Shown piece after piece: positions 10,353 to 19,314 of a stretch of 64,000 nt of DNA (the stretch's first letter is position 1; every line of letters begins with the position of its first letter). The position numbers were made by a program, and so were the translations under genes. Origin of the DNA: Effrenium voratum (taxonomy: Eukaryota; Sar; Dinophyceae; Suessiales; Symbiodiniaceae); NCBI GenBank assembly GCA_963377175.1, contig CAUJNA010002168.1, positions 325,001-389,000 on the forward strand, written 5' to 3'. Under the pieces are notes generated by a model. That model saw only the letters and a program-made list of their open reading frames with translations, was not told where the DNA came from and did no database searches.

Positions 10353-11343
10353 TCTATGCATGGCGGGATATGAGCCCTCTCTGCAAACATGAGTTTGGCG
10401 CTGACTTTTCGCCGAAACAACCACGCATAGCAAATCATACGCAAAACACTGCAGGCGTTGGCAAGTGATGTTACCCCCCCGCAGGTAAGCTCCGACTGCG
10501 CGGTCGTTCATGGACACCCAAACCCGAGCCCCCATCTTCAAGGGACTGTTTAGCAAGGCCTTTGTTTGGCCACAGAAAGATTTGCTCTAAGGAGCATGTT
10601 TTTTTGGGCCTCACTGAGGGTGTGTGTTTGGCGGGCTGTACCACACAAATCTCACTGTGGTACATAAGACCATGCTTTGGGAGTGGTCTCTTTGGACCCC
10701 CTTTCCGACCCTGGGGTTTGAGAACCCAAAGCCGCAACCGGGGTACCCTCTAGGACTTGGCATCGGGACCCGGTCCGCACCTTCTATTCAGTGGTCTACT
10801 TGCCATGGTCCAAAACCAACCCTGCGCGTGTGCGTGCGAATGTGTGCGTGCGCCTGCGCCTGCACCTGCGCCTGCAGGTGGGCGTGGGTGCGTGTGTGCG
10901 TGTGTGCGTGTATGCGTGCGCGAGCGCGTTTCCACCCATTGAGTTTTATCTTTTTTGGCTGCAAAAGGCCACAAACTCGGCGCGAAAACCTGCAAAAGTC
11001 CGCACAATTCCCACAAATGATCGGAAGAAAACCCGCGGCACACCCGAAAATCCGAGCTCAGCAAGTCACGGCTCCCTAAAACCTCGAAAACTTGAAATCT
11101 CTGGACTTCTGCGAATGAGGTCCAGGACCCTATGTTTGATGGCAGTGAATGATGGCAAAGCATTCTCAAGGATGGCTGGGCATGAAATTGCACGATATCC
11201 ATGAAAGGGTTGCGCATGCCATGATGTTGCACCCACGGAATCCGGCACCCTGAAAGATCAATTCCTAGGCTGGTTGCAACTGAGGGTCTTGGCAAGGTTT
11301 TCACCACCAGAAAACCCGCAGGTTTTAGCTAAAATGTTCCATG

Positions 11344-11348
11344 TATAC
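11344..11348. other. Target-site duplication, left
   Basis: TATAC immediately before the left LTR, repeated exactly at 19448-19452. Confidence 0.93.
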
Positions 11349-11481
11349 TGTGAATATGTTAGCATTTGCATGTGGGAAGTCATCCCCGACCGGCCTTTAG
11401 GCCCATGAGTTTGAGCAGTCCTCTAGGAAAAGGCGCTCCCTTGCTTTCTCGCATGGTTGCGCTTGCTCTACGTTATCAACA
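11349..11481 (+). repeat. Left LTR, 133 bp
   Basis: Begins TGTGAATATGTTAGC and ends TACGTTATCAACA. It differs from the right LTR only at ATTTGCATGTG versus ATTTGCCTGTG. It contains GACCGGCCTTTAGGCC, a short imperfect palindrome. This is very short for a copia LTR. Confidence 0.97.
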
Positions 11482-11499
11482 TTGGTAGCGGAGCCGAAG
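11482..11499 (+). other. Primer-binding site, initiator-Met tRNA type
   Basis: TTGGTAGCGGAGCC starts directly after the LTR. Its TGGTA start fits the CCA-bearing 3' end of a tRNA, and the whole resembles the TGGTATCAGAGC site, complementary to initiator tRNA-Met, used by many copia elements. The tRNA itself is not in the window, so the assignment is by analogy. Confidence 0.7.
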
Positions 11500-11551
11500 T
11501 TCACGGCCACGGACCAGTGCACCGTCTACTACCGGTGGTGGAGAGACGGAG

Positions 11552-14500
11552 ATGGTGAAGGGGGGGGGGCGCATGTGGGCACCTCGCCCAGGTGGTGGAG
11601 AAGATGATCCAGAAAGCCGGACGGGAACAGGTGGAGAGGCGGCAGCCTTGGACCACGCCACGGAGGCGCAGGCGGACGTGGCGGTTCAGGAAGAAGAGGA
11701 CCCCTGGCAATCTGGAGGTGGAACTGGAGCTGATCCTTGGGCTGGATATGGACCGGCTGGGGGCGGCAGCAACTTGGACACGGACAGCCAGGACCGGGCC
11801 ACCTGGGCAGATGAGTGGTGGGACAACTGGGGATGGTACTCATCACGCGATGGGGCGCGTGGCTATGAGGCGGAGTACCAGGGGAAGCACTACTCGGATG
11901 ACCAGACCTGGAAGACTGGATGGTGGACCGATGCACAGACGCGACGGTACTCCCACTGCGAGCTGAACTCGCTAGTGGCTTCGCAGTCTGGAGTATGGCA
12001 TGGAGCTGCTACGCCACCTGGAGGACATCACGCAGCTGAAGAGATGCCCTGGGACTTTGGCAACCGGAAGGACAAGCCGAGCGAGCGCCTGAACGTGCCC
12101 ACCTTTGATGGAGAAGCTGAAGATGAGAAACTCGGGTTGGGCGCCAGGTCCTACTTGAGGAAGATGCAGGTTTGGCTACGCTGTACACGACTACCGCCGG
12201 AACAACGGGCACTCGCCCTTTATTCGGCACTCAGTGGTCGAGCATGGAGCTTCTCGGAGGAGCTGAATCTGGACCGCCTGGCAACGGCCGAGGGCGTGGA
12301 GTACTTCCAGGAATGGATCAGGACTCGGTTCCTGGACCTAGAGCTCACTAAGGTCGGCAGGGTGATGACGGAGTTCTTCAGGAAGTTCAAACGTCGACCG
12401 GAGCACTCCATGCGGGACTACAACATGGAATATGAGAGGATGATCCTGCGGCTCCAGGAGGTCTCCTGTGAGCTTCCCCCACTGGTGAAGGCTTGGGCCT
12501 ACTTGGACAAGATGGGGATCTCGGAGAGCGACGAGACGGCGTTGCTTTCCTCGGTGGGGAACCAGTTTGACTACGGGCTACTCCAACGAGCCGCACTACT
12601 ACAAGATCGGACCCTTCGACGACCCCAGGAGCCCTTCGGCGGCAAGCCGCGGACGAACAACGGATGGTTTGGGAAGAGGCGTGAACGTGGTCAGACCGCC
12701 TGGATGGCCGATGACATCGATGAGGAGGGCACGAATCAGGATGGAGCCGACGGAGAAGATGGGGCGGAGTCCGGGGAGGACATCATGCCCGAGGAGGTGG
12801 CAAGCGAGCTACACACCACCTTCGAGGCTCACCTGGCGGCAAAGGCACGGTTCAAAGCGACAGTCTCTGGTCGTGGAGTGGACCAGGATGAGGCCAAGGC
12901 CCGGGCCAAGCAGCGACTGCAGGAAGCCAAGAACCGGAGCTATTGCTCGGCCTGCAAACGTAAGGGGCACTGGCACAAGGACGCCGCCTGCCCGCTGAAC
13001 AAGGGTGTGAGCAAGGAGGGTGGCCGCCCGGGTCATGAGGTCCATGTGGTCTTCACCACTGCGGCTGACAACGACCACATCGGCGTCATCGATGAGGACA
13101 TGATACAGTTGGACCCAGCGCTGGTCTTCGAGGCGGGCATGGACAACGACACCCGGAGAGCCGGCAATTCGGGCCCTGCTGGAGGGCCACATCAGAACTT
13201 GGTGGCCATCATGGATACGGCGTGTAGCCGGAGTGTCGCGGGCTACGACTGGTTCCTGGAGTACACCCGGTTTGCGGAGGCCAACAGGCTGCCAATCTAC
13301 ACGGTGGATCAGTCGGAGACGTTCCGGTTTGGAGCATCCCGGCCCCATCAGTCGAGCTTCGCCGTGTGGGCGGTCTTGGGCTTGGAAGGCAAGAACTTCT
13401 TGGTGAAGGTCTCCATCGTGAATTGCACTGGTGGCCGTGTTCCCCTTCTTTTGAGCCGGACAGCCTTAGCCCGACTAGGAACCGTTTTAGATGTTCGGGG
13501 CCATCGAGCCGATTTCTTGTCGCTTGGGATTGACGGGATCGAGCTTGGCCTCACAGCCACGGGACACCCGACGATCCCTGTAGACCAGCTCGGTGATCAC
13601 ATCCCGATCAAGGCGTTTTTCGACAGCCTCCCTGACCATCAGGAGGTGGCACTGCTACTGAGCCCGCCACAAGTGTACATGGCGCACTCGTCTGGAGGTC
13701 CCACTACCCCCATTGATGAGGGCGAGAAGGATTTCCCGAAGCTGTTCTACCCGAAGAAGGTCCCCCTGGTGGTTCAGAATTTCTTGAGTGGGTTGGACGC
13801 CTTGCCCAAGGAAACCTTCCTGTCATGGTGGAAGCACAACAAGATCGGGAGGGACTTCTGGGTTGAGACTAGTGAAAGGATGATTCGGGTACATGTGACC
13901 CCCAGAAGGACCTGGTTTGACCCCCGCGATTGGAAGACCGACCAGAGCGCCCTGAAGAAGAAGTTGATAGAGTCCTTGGGACCCCTCTGCCAAGTCGATC
14001 TGATCCCCTGTGTACCAGCTGGGCCTTCTCAGACCGTTACACATGATTGGCAATCGGGGGCATCGACGCGTGAATCACCTCAGAACTTATGGATCGGCCG
14101 CAGCTCATTTACACGAGCTCAGAGGATGCCTAGCCCCTCGGAGCTCATCAATTCGGAGCCCAATGTCCTCTATGCCGACCTCGCCATGGAAGATGCGAAA
14201 AGAAGATCTGATGAAGACGCTGGAGGACATGGGCATACCTTTCCACCCCTCCTGGACAGTGCCGGAGCTACGTCAGCTGGTGGTGGAGAACAAGCCAGCC
14301 AAGGAGACAGCGACCTCTCTGAAGCAGACGGCCAAGATGAACCTGACCGAGCTGAGGGAGGAAGCGGAGAAGGTGGGCATCGAGGTACCGGAGAAGACCA
14401 CCCGGGGTTGGCTCCTGCTGCGACTCCGGGAGATGGCGGGGCCCGCATCGACGGTGGTTCCCTTTGGACGCTACCGCGGGTGGATGTACCGCGAGATCCC

Positions 14501-17500
14501 GGTGGAGTACCTGGTGTGGGCCATGGCCGAGGTGGAGAAAAACGGAAACGCGTCAGAGGACCTGAGAAGACTGGCAACCTGGGCGCAAAGCCGAAGCTCG
14601 GAGGACGACCAGGAGAAGAACGCCGGGAAGCCCTCCAAATGGATCGACAAGATGGCCAAGGACCCGGAGACCCTGGCGGTGGTACCGCCTCCCCAGAGGA
14701 CGGGAGTCCTATCCTGGGATTCCTCCGACGGGGCTGGAACATCCTCCTCAGTAGCGACACGCAGCCGTGGCGGCGGGAAGGGCTACACCAAGACCAATCG
14801 GACCCGGAGGAGTCAGGACGACAAGGAATGGATGGAGATCACGGTCTCGGATGCCGACCGGGAGAGGATCACTCGACTGGAGACGGAGCTGGCGGCGCTG
14901 CGGGACAAGAACAACCTGGACCGGGCGACCAAGAAGGAGTAGGCGCTAAAGGGACTGGAGATGCTAAAGCCGCTCAAGACGCTAAAGGAGCTGGAGATGC
15001 TAAAGCCGCTCAAGACGCTAAAGGAGCTGGAGTACCGGAGGAGGCAGATGACGCGGAGGAGCCAAGTGATTGCGGGCAGCTCTCTGCGGATGAGAAGTTC
15101 CAGAGAGCGGTGGCTGGTGTCCGCAGACGCAAGATGAAGGCGACTACCCGGAAGAAGTTGCAGAACATGGCCCGCGCCACGAAGAACGTGATTTCAATGT
15201 GCTTCATGACGGCGGTTGCTCTCACCCAGGAAGTAGTCGGTGAGCCAGCCAACGACCTCTGGACTTGCTGTTCTGGAGCTCGGGTGGCGCCTGAGGCGGA
15301 TGAGGAGCGCCCCGACCTACTGGAGATCTTTGCTGGGAAAGGGAGAATCTCCCGAACATTTGAGGCAGCTGGTCTAGCGGTGCTACCTCCTTGGGATCTT
15401 CTCCATGGACAGGACCTTCGGCAGGCGACACGGCGGGCAGAGGTACTGCGGCTGATTAAGGAGAAGAGGCCACGATTGGTGTGGCTAGCACCTCCCTGCA
15501 CGAACTTCTGCGGGTTCAGCCACCTCAACCACTCACCCCAGGAACTACGACGGCTACGTCAACGAGACCGGGTGTTCCTCGAGCTCTACGATGAGGTCAT
15601 GCTGTTACAGAGGATGAGTGGTGGTCATACCATCATGGAGAATCCCAGCCGCAGCGCCCTGTGGCAGGAACCGTTGGTGAGGAAATGGGTGGAGGACCCG
15701 GGCAGCTACACGTTCAACCTGGACCTTTGTCGCTTCGGCATGATGAGCCTGGATGGGAAGGAGCGGCTGAGGAAAACCATTAGACTGACGACCACCTCGG
15801 GCGCCTTCGAGAAGATCTTGGGGAGACAATGTGACGGTGGGCACGAGCATCGACGGATTCAGGGTGCAGAGACTGGGGCGACAGCCCATTACCCATGGCG
15901 GTTCGCCCGCGGTGTCCTGAAGGCCTACCTGAAGACCATGGCGAACCTCGGGGAGCACACGGCCTTTGCGGTAGACAAGACCGGGGGCGGGATCCCGAAG
16001 GACGGACCGGACCTCAATGAGACCGAGTTGGTTCCAGATGAGGAATGGCAGGGCTCGCGTGGCATCACCTTCAGTGAGCAGATCCCGGCCAAGTGGGCGG
16101 CCATCTGCAAGAAGCTGCACCAGAATCTCGGGCACCCACCCAACGACGAGTTGGCCCGCCAGTTGAAGTACTCGGACGCGGATGAACATCTCATCCGAGC
16201 TGCGAAGTGCCTGAAGTGTCAGACGTGCAGCAGATGTGCGAAGCCCGGAACCCGACGGCCAGCTCGACCAGCTACGCTGATGGATTTCGGAGAGGCGCTC
16301 GCGATGGACGTGATCCACTTCGACGACTCTACCGGGAACAAGGTGAAGGCGCTGAGCATGGTGGACATGGGATCCACCTATCATGTGGTGTGCCCCTTGC
16401 CGAGCACAACTTCAACGGACATCACGCAGGCCTACCACATGTACTGGGCCTCCTGGGCGGGTCACCCCCGGTTCATCCTCATCGATCTGGACAGCGGGTT
16501 CAAGGACCAGTTCCTCAGCATGGTCGGCGACACAGGTGTGCATATCCGGAGCATCGCTGCTCAGGCACATTGGCAAGGAGGACTGGTGGAGCGGCACAAC
16601 GCAAGCTGGAAAGCCATCTGGGAGAAGACCTGCAAGCACGAGGTGATCCTGCCGAGTGAGGTGCCTCTTGGCATCACTGCGGTGAACGATGCTAAGAACT
16701 GCTTGCGGAATCGAGATGGTTACGCTCCTCGGCAATGGGTCTTCGGTTCAATGCCTCGGGAGGTGGGGGACATCATGGAGGAGCCGGACTCCTTCGAGAC
16801 CCTCAAGGTGACCAAGGACGCTAAGATGTCGCGGATCAATGCCATCCGGATGGGGGCCAAGGCCTCCTTTTTCAAGATCCAGTCGAAGGACAGCACCCGG
16901 CGAGCGTTACTACGGCGACCACGGGTTCAGAAGCATGAGTTCGCGCTGGGGGACCTGGCGTACTACTACCGGGAGTACCGAGCCCCAAAGAGCACCAAGG
17001 CGGTTGGACGCTGGTTAGGCCCTTGCTCGGTGATAGGCTTTGAGGGGAACAACGTCTGGCTCAGTCAGGGCGGCCGGTGCTTGCTCTGCGCCCGAGAGCA
17101 TCTTCGACCAGCTGATCACGAGGAGGTCAACGCCCTGTTCCGTCTGAAGACATCCCTGGCCGAGGTGGATGCGGTGATGCGGAATCAAGACCTGCAGGAA
17201 TTCATCGAGGCGCAGGGGGTCGACGTGGAAACCGGCGAGCAGATTCAGCTCGAGGCGGAAGAAGTGAACCCGATGAACGAGGACACGGTGATGGATGAGA
17301 GGGTCCAGAAGGCGGGCGAGATCGCGGACCAGCTGCGGAGTTTCACAAGGCGGAGGAGGAGTCTGGACGATGTGCCTCAGCGAATGCAGAAGATCCGGCG
17401 ATCCTCCTCAGCAAAAGGTTCTGGACGGGCTTCTTCTGCAAGTAAGTCTGCCGTGCAAGAAGTGATGATGGTTAAACGAGGCAGCAGCGAGAAGTCCAAG

Positions 17501-19276
17501 GACAAGGCTTTGGAGAAGGAGCTCCCCTGGGAGCGCATTCCCGAGGAGGAGAAGCACCTCTACGTGGAGGCAGAGGTGAAGCAGTGGCAGGAGCACTTGA
17601 AATTCGAGGCCGTGCGACCGCTCTCGATCGCGGAGTCCAAATGGGTCCGGGAGAATGTGGCGAACGACCGGATCCTGAACTGCCGCTTCGCCTACCGGGA
17701 CAAGAACTATAGCAAAAGGAAGGCCGCGCCGGATGCGGGAATTCCTTGTAAGCCGAAGGCGCGTCTCTGCGTCGGTGGACACATGGACCCGGACATCGGG
17801 AAGGTGGAGATGCAATGTGACGCCCCGACTGCTACGAGGACCAGCCTCATGCTGACATTGCAGAAGTCACTCAACGAGGACTGGGAGGTCTGCACCGCGG
17901 ACGTGCAGGCTGCTTTCTTGAACGGCATCCCGGCGGGTCGCAATCTCTACTTCCGCCAGCCGAAGAGGGGGATTCCAGGTCTGGAACCCCATCAGCTCGT
18001 CTCCATTGAAAAGGGAGTGTTCGGCCTCTCTACGAGTCCAAGGCTTTGGTGGGAGAAGCTCTCGAAGGACGTCACGAACTTGAAGTTGGAGGTGGAGGGG
18101 GAGACGCTGGTGGTGAAGCACAACCTCATCGACCCCTGTGTCTTCGAATTCCGGACCCTGGAGGGAGAGGTCCGGGCTCTGATGCTGTCCCACGTGGACG
18201 ACTTGCTCCTGGCTGGTCGAAAGGCCATCAACGCGGCGATCCGCCAGAAGCTGGATGCGATGTTCCCCATTGACGAGTGGAACTTTGGGGACTTTGACTA
18301 TGTCGGGAGTCACTACGACCTGGACATGGAGAAGAGCACGATCACCATCACACAGAAGGACTACATCGATGGGCGGCTTCAGAGGTTGGACTTTGACAAG
18401 GAGGCGGATGAAGAAAAGGAGGTGGACGGCGAGCTGAAGGCAGACAACCGGACGGTGGTGGGGAGTCTCAGCTGGCTCGCGCTGCAATCCAGACCTGACC
18501 TTCAGATGGGGGTGGCAGAAGCACAACGTCATCAGAACGCGCCCCGCATCAAGCACCTCAAGGAGACCAACGCTTTGGTGACCCAGGCCGGAAAGTTCCA
18601 GAGCGAAGGCATCACCCTGCGGAAGATCCAACCGGGCCGGGAGATCCTGATCGCCTACCATGATGCGGCCTGGGGGAACGTGGAACTGGAAGGTGAACGT
18701 GATGAAGAATGGGAAGGAAAGTTCCTGACCGGCTCGCAGCTTGGAGTCATGATCTTCATGGCGGACAAGGACGTCTTGAACAAGGAGGGAGGCCTAGCCA
18801 GTCCCTTGACTTGGATGAGCAAGGTGTGCAAGAGGACCTGCCGGTCCACGTTTGCGGGTGAGACCATGGCGTGCTGCGAGGCTTCGGAGCACGCGCTGTT
18901 CCTACGGGACCTGTGGAGCAGTTTCCAGAAGTCCAAGTCGGGCGTGATGGACTTTCACCTCATGACCGACTGCCGATCCCTGTATGACCACATCCACAGG
19001 GCGGGTGCGCCAAAGGCACCGTCGGAAAAGCGACTGGCCATCGACCTGGCGGGTCTTCGGCAGATCCTCCGTCAGGAGGGACAGCGGCAATGGGAGCTGA
19101 GGAACCCTGGCCTGGAGCCAACGCCGACACGCCCCATGAAGGTGCCGCTCCATTGGGTGCCGACGGAATGGCAGATGAGCGACGTTCTCACGAAGAGGAT
19201 GTGTCCGCGGAAATGGTGGGCACTCATGGCGAGCGGCAATATCCAGATCCCCTGGAAGTTCAACAAGCAGAAGTGA
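11552..19276 (+). CDS. Ty1/copia gag-pol polyprotein with methyltransferase-like domain (2574 aa as one frame)
   Basis: Starts at the first ATG after the 70-nt leader. Domains: gag-like region about 150-430; zinc knuckle C465-C468-H473-C480 (C-x2-C-x4-H-x6-C, last spacing longer than the usual x4); aspartic protease with D555-T-A-C-S; cytosine-methyltransferase-like region about 1250-1461; integrase zinc finger H1523/H1528/C1556/C1559 and core D1586, D1647, E1680 (LVERHN); reverse transcriptase with D2117 (ADVQAAFLNG) and D2216-D2217 (HVDDLLLAG); RNase H with D2371, E2437, D2473. The protein would be cut by its protease and act in cytoplasmic particles and the nucleus. Residues 884 to about 1131 look like an out-of-frame reading (see the entry at 14202). 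Long open frames on the opposite strand are shadows caused by the high third-position GC. Confidence 0.96.
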   Translation: MVKGGGRMWAPRPGGGEDDPESRTGTGGEAAALDHATEAQADVAVQEEEDPWQSGGGTGADPWAGYGPAGGGSNLDTDSQDRATWADEWWDNWGWYSSRDGARGYEAEYQGKHYSDDQTWKTGWWTDAQTRRYSHCELNSLVASQSGVWHGAATPPGGHHAAEEMPWDFGNRKDKPSERLNVPTFDGEAEDEKLGLGARSYLRKMQVWLRCTRLPPEQRALALYSALSGRAWSFSEELNLDRLATAEGVEYFQEWIRTRFLDLELTKVGRVMTEFFRKFKRRPEHSMRDYNMEYERMILRLQEVSCELPPLVKAWAYLDKMGISESDETALLSSVGNQFDYGLLQRAALLQDRTLRRPQEPFGGKPRTNNGWFGKRRERGQTAWMADDIDEEGTNQDGADGEDGAESGEDIMPEEVASELHTTFEAHLAAKARFKATVSGRGVDQDEAKARAKQRLQEAKNRSYCSACKRKGHWHKDAACPLNKGVSKEGGRPGHEVHVVFTTAADNDHIGVIDEDMIQLDPALVFEAGMDNDTRRAGNSGPAGGPHQNLVAIMDTACSRSVAGYDWFLEYTRFAEANRLPIYTVDQSETFRFGASRPHQSSFAVWAVLGLEGKNFLVKVSIVNCTGGRVPLLLSRTALARLGTVLDVRGHRADFLSLGIDGIELGLTATGHPTIPVDQLGDHIPIKAFFDSLPDHQEVALLLSPPQVYMAHSSGGPTTPIDEGEKDFPKLFYPKKVPLVVQNFLSGLDALPKETFLSWWKHNKIGRDFWVETSERMIRVHVTPRRTWFDPRDWKTDQSALKKKLIESLGPLCQVDLIPCVPAGPSQTVTHDWQSGASTRESPQNLWIGRSSFTRAQRMPSPSELINSEPNVLYADLAMEDAKRRSDEDAGGHGHTFPPLLDSAGATSAGGGEQASQGDSDLSEADGQDEPDRAEGGSGEGGHRGTGEDHPGLAPAATPGDGGARIDGGSLWTLPRVDVPRDPGGVPGVGHGRGGEKRKRVRGPEKTGNLGAKPKLGGRPGEERREALQMDRQDGQGPGDPGGGTASPEDGSPILGFLRRGWNILLSSDTQPWRREGLHQDQSDPEESGRQGMDGDHGLGCRPGEDHSTGDGAGGAAGQEQPGPGDQEGVGAKGTGDAKAAQDAKGAGDAKAAQDAKGAGVPEEADDAEEPSDCGQLSADEKFQRAVAGVRRRKMKATTRKKLQNMARATKNVISMCFMTAVALTQEVVGEPANDLWTCCSGARVAPEADEERPDLLEIFAGKGRISRTFEAAGLAVLPPWDLLHGQDLRQATRRAEVLRLIKEKRPRLVWLAPPCTNFCGFSHLNHSPQELRRLRQRDRVFLELYDEVMLLQRMSGGHTIMENPSRSALWQEPLVRKWVEDPGSYTFNLDLCRFGMMSLDGKERLRKTIRLTTTSGAFEKILGRQCDGGHEHRRIQGAETGATAHYPWRFARGVLKAYLKTMANLGEHTAFAVDKTGGGIPKDGPDLNETELVPDEEWQGSRGITFSEQIPAKWAAICKKLHQNLGHPPNDELARQLKYSDADEHLIRAAKCLKCQTCSRCAKPGTRRPARPATLMDFGEALAMDVIHFDDSTGNKVKALSMVDMGSTYHVVCPLPSTTSTDITQAYHMYWASWAGHPRFILIDLDSGFKDQFLSMVGDTGVHIRSIAAQAHWQGGLVERHNASWKAIWEKTCKHEVILPSEVPLGITAVNDAKNCLRNRDGYAPRQWVFGSMPREVGDIMEEPDSFETLKVTKDAKMSRINAIRMGAKASFFKIQSKDSTRRALLRRPRVQKHEFALGDLAYYYREYRAPKSTKAVGRWLGPCSVIGFEGNNVWLSQGGRCLLCAREHLRPADHEEVNALFRLKTSLAEVDAVMRNQDLQEFIEAQGVDVETGEQIQLEAEEVNPMNEDTVMDERVQKAGEIADQLRSFTRRRRSLDDVPQRMQKIRRSSSAKGSGRASSASKSAVQEVMMVKRGSSEKSKDKALEKELPWERIPEEEKHLYVEAEVKQWQEHLKFEAVRPLSIAESKWVRENVANDRILNCRFAYRDKNYSKRKAAPDAGIPCKPKARLCVGGHMDPDIGKVEMQCDAPTATRTSLMLTLQKSLNEDWEVCTADVQAAFLNGIPAGRNLYFRQPKRGIPGLEPHQLVSIEKGVFGLSTSPRLWWEKLSKDVTNLKLEVEGETLVVKHNLIDPCVFEFRTLEGEVRALMLSHVDDLLLAGRKAINAAIRQKLDAMFPIDEWNFGDFDYVGSHYDLDMEKSTITITQKDYIDGRLQRLDFDKEADEEKEVDGELKADNRTVVGSLSWLALQSRPDLQMGVAEAQRHQNAPRIKHLKETNALVTQAGKFQSEGITLRKIQPGREILIAYHDAAWGNVELEGERDEEWEGKFLTGSQLGVMIFMADKDVLNKEGGLASPLTWMSKVCKRTCRSTFAGETMACCEASEHALFLRDLWSSFQKSKSGVMDFHLMTDCRSLYDHIHRAGAPKAPSEKRLAIDLAGLRQILRQEGQRQWELRNPGLEPTPTRPMKVPLHWVPTEWQMSDVLTKRMCPRKWWALMASGNIQIPWKFNKQK
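14202..14942 (+). CDS. Alternative-frame segment of the retrotransposon: two SAP-like motifs and a DUF3820-like motif
   Basis: From 14202 the +1 frame reads EDLMKTLEDMGIPFHPSW and then a second similar helix-turn unit, MNLTELREEAEKVGIEVPEK (14337 on). Both resemble SAP or HeH DNA-binding motifs. Next comes FGRYRGWMYREIPVEYLVWA (14463 on), which resembles the DUF3820 pattern FGKYKG...IPxxYLxW. A probable coiled coil RERITRLETELAALRDKNN precedes a TAG at 14940. The main frame in the same stretch reads as Gly/Arg/Asp-rich low-complexity sequence. The switch point is the run AAAA at 14198-14201: dropping one A makes ...DAKEDLMK continuous. Either this copy has an A insertion and a second compensating change near 14940, or the element uses +1 frameshifting here. 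The frame is open upstream to 14010, but that part is a shadow of protease-linker coding. Confidence 0.7.
   Translation, partial: EDLMKTLEDMGIPFHPSWTVPELRQLVVENKPAKETATSLKQTAKMNLTELREEAEKVGIEVPEKTTRGWLLLRLREMAGPASTVVPFGRYRGWMYREIPVEYLVWAMAEVEKNGNASEDLRRLATWAQSRSSEDDQEKNAGKPSKWIDKMAKDPETLAVVPPPQRTGVLSWDSSDGAGTSSSVATRSRGGGKGYTKTNRTRRSQDDKEWMEITVSDADRERITRLETELAALRDKNNLDRATKKE
14953..15032 (+). repeat. 36-bp tandem repeat inside the retrotransposon frame
   Basis: Just over two copies of a 36-bp unit (GATGCTAAAGCCGCTCAAGA + CGCTAAAGGAGCTGGA). In the main frame it encodes the 12-residue repeat GDAKAAQDAKGA. It begins 10 bp after the TAG that ends the alternative-frame segment and links it to the methyltransferase-like region. 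Confidence 0.93.
15302..15934 (+). other. Methyltransferase-like domain within the polyprotein
   Basis: Residues about 1251-1461. D1255-LLEIFAGKG-RISRTFEAAG matches motif I of C5-cytosine methyltransferases (DLFAGxGG...AG), the S-adenosylmethionine loop. LAPPC1316-TNFCGFS matches motif IV with the catalytic cysteine (PPCQxFS). E1363-N1364-P matches motif VI (ENV), with Pro instead of Val. The following DLCRFGM...RKTIRLTTTS resembles a block seen in algal and dinoflagellate retrotransposon proteins of this type. A classic motif VIII (QxRxR) and the usual target-recognition domain are not obvious in about 210 residues, so the domain may be compact, diverged or inactive. Retrotransposon-borne cytosine methyltransferases are known in dinoflagellates. 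Confidence 0.75.
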
Positions 19277-19314
19277 AGCTTAGTCAACAAAGAATTGGTT
19301 CCATTTTGGAGCTG

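Larger units (their letters stand above)
7161..11348. other. Region without recognisable gene, repeats only
   Basis: Holds family G (7432-7566), D (7599-7693, 8257-8350) and A (7772-7886, 9576-9685, 10252-10352) elements and a short CG-rich CTGCGC/GTGCGTGTG tract (10835-10930). Open frames at 9031-9587 and 10562-11307 overlap on both strands, show no family similarity and match no exon pattern I trust. Confidence 0.5.

Noticed and set aside
17867..18661. 264-codon minus-strand frame, and similar antisense frames at 15605-16384 and 14170-14760
   Set aside because: They lie antisense to recognised retrotransposon domains. High third-position GC of the real frame leaves the opposite strand open.
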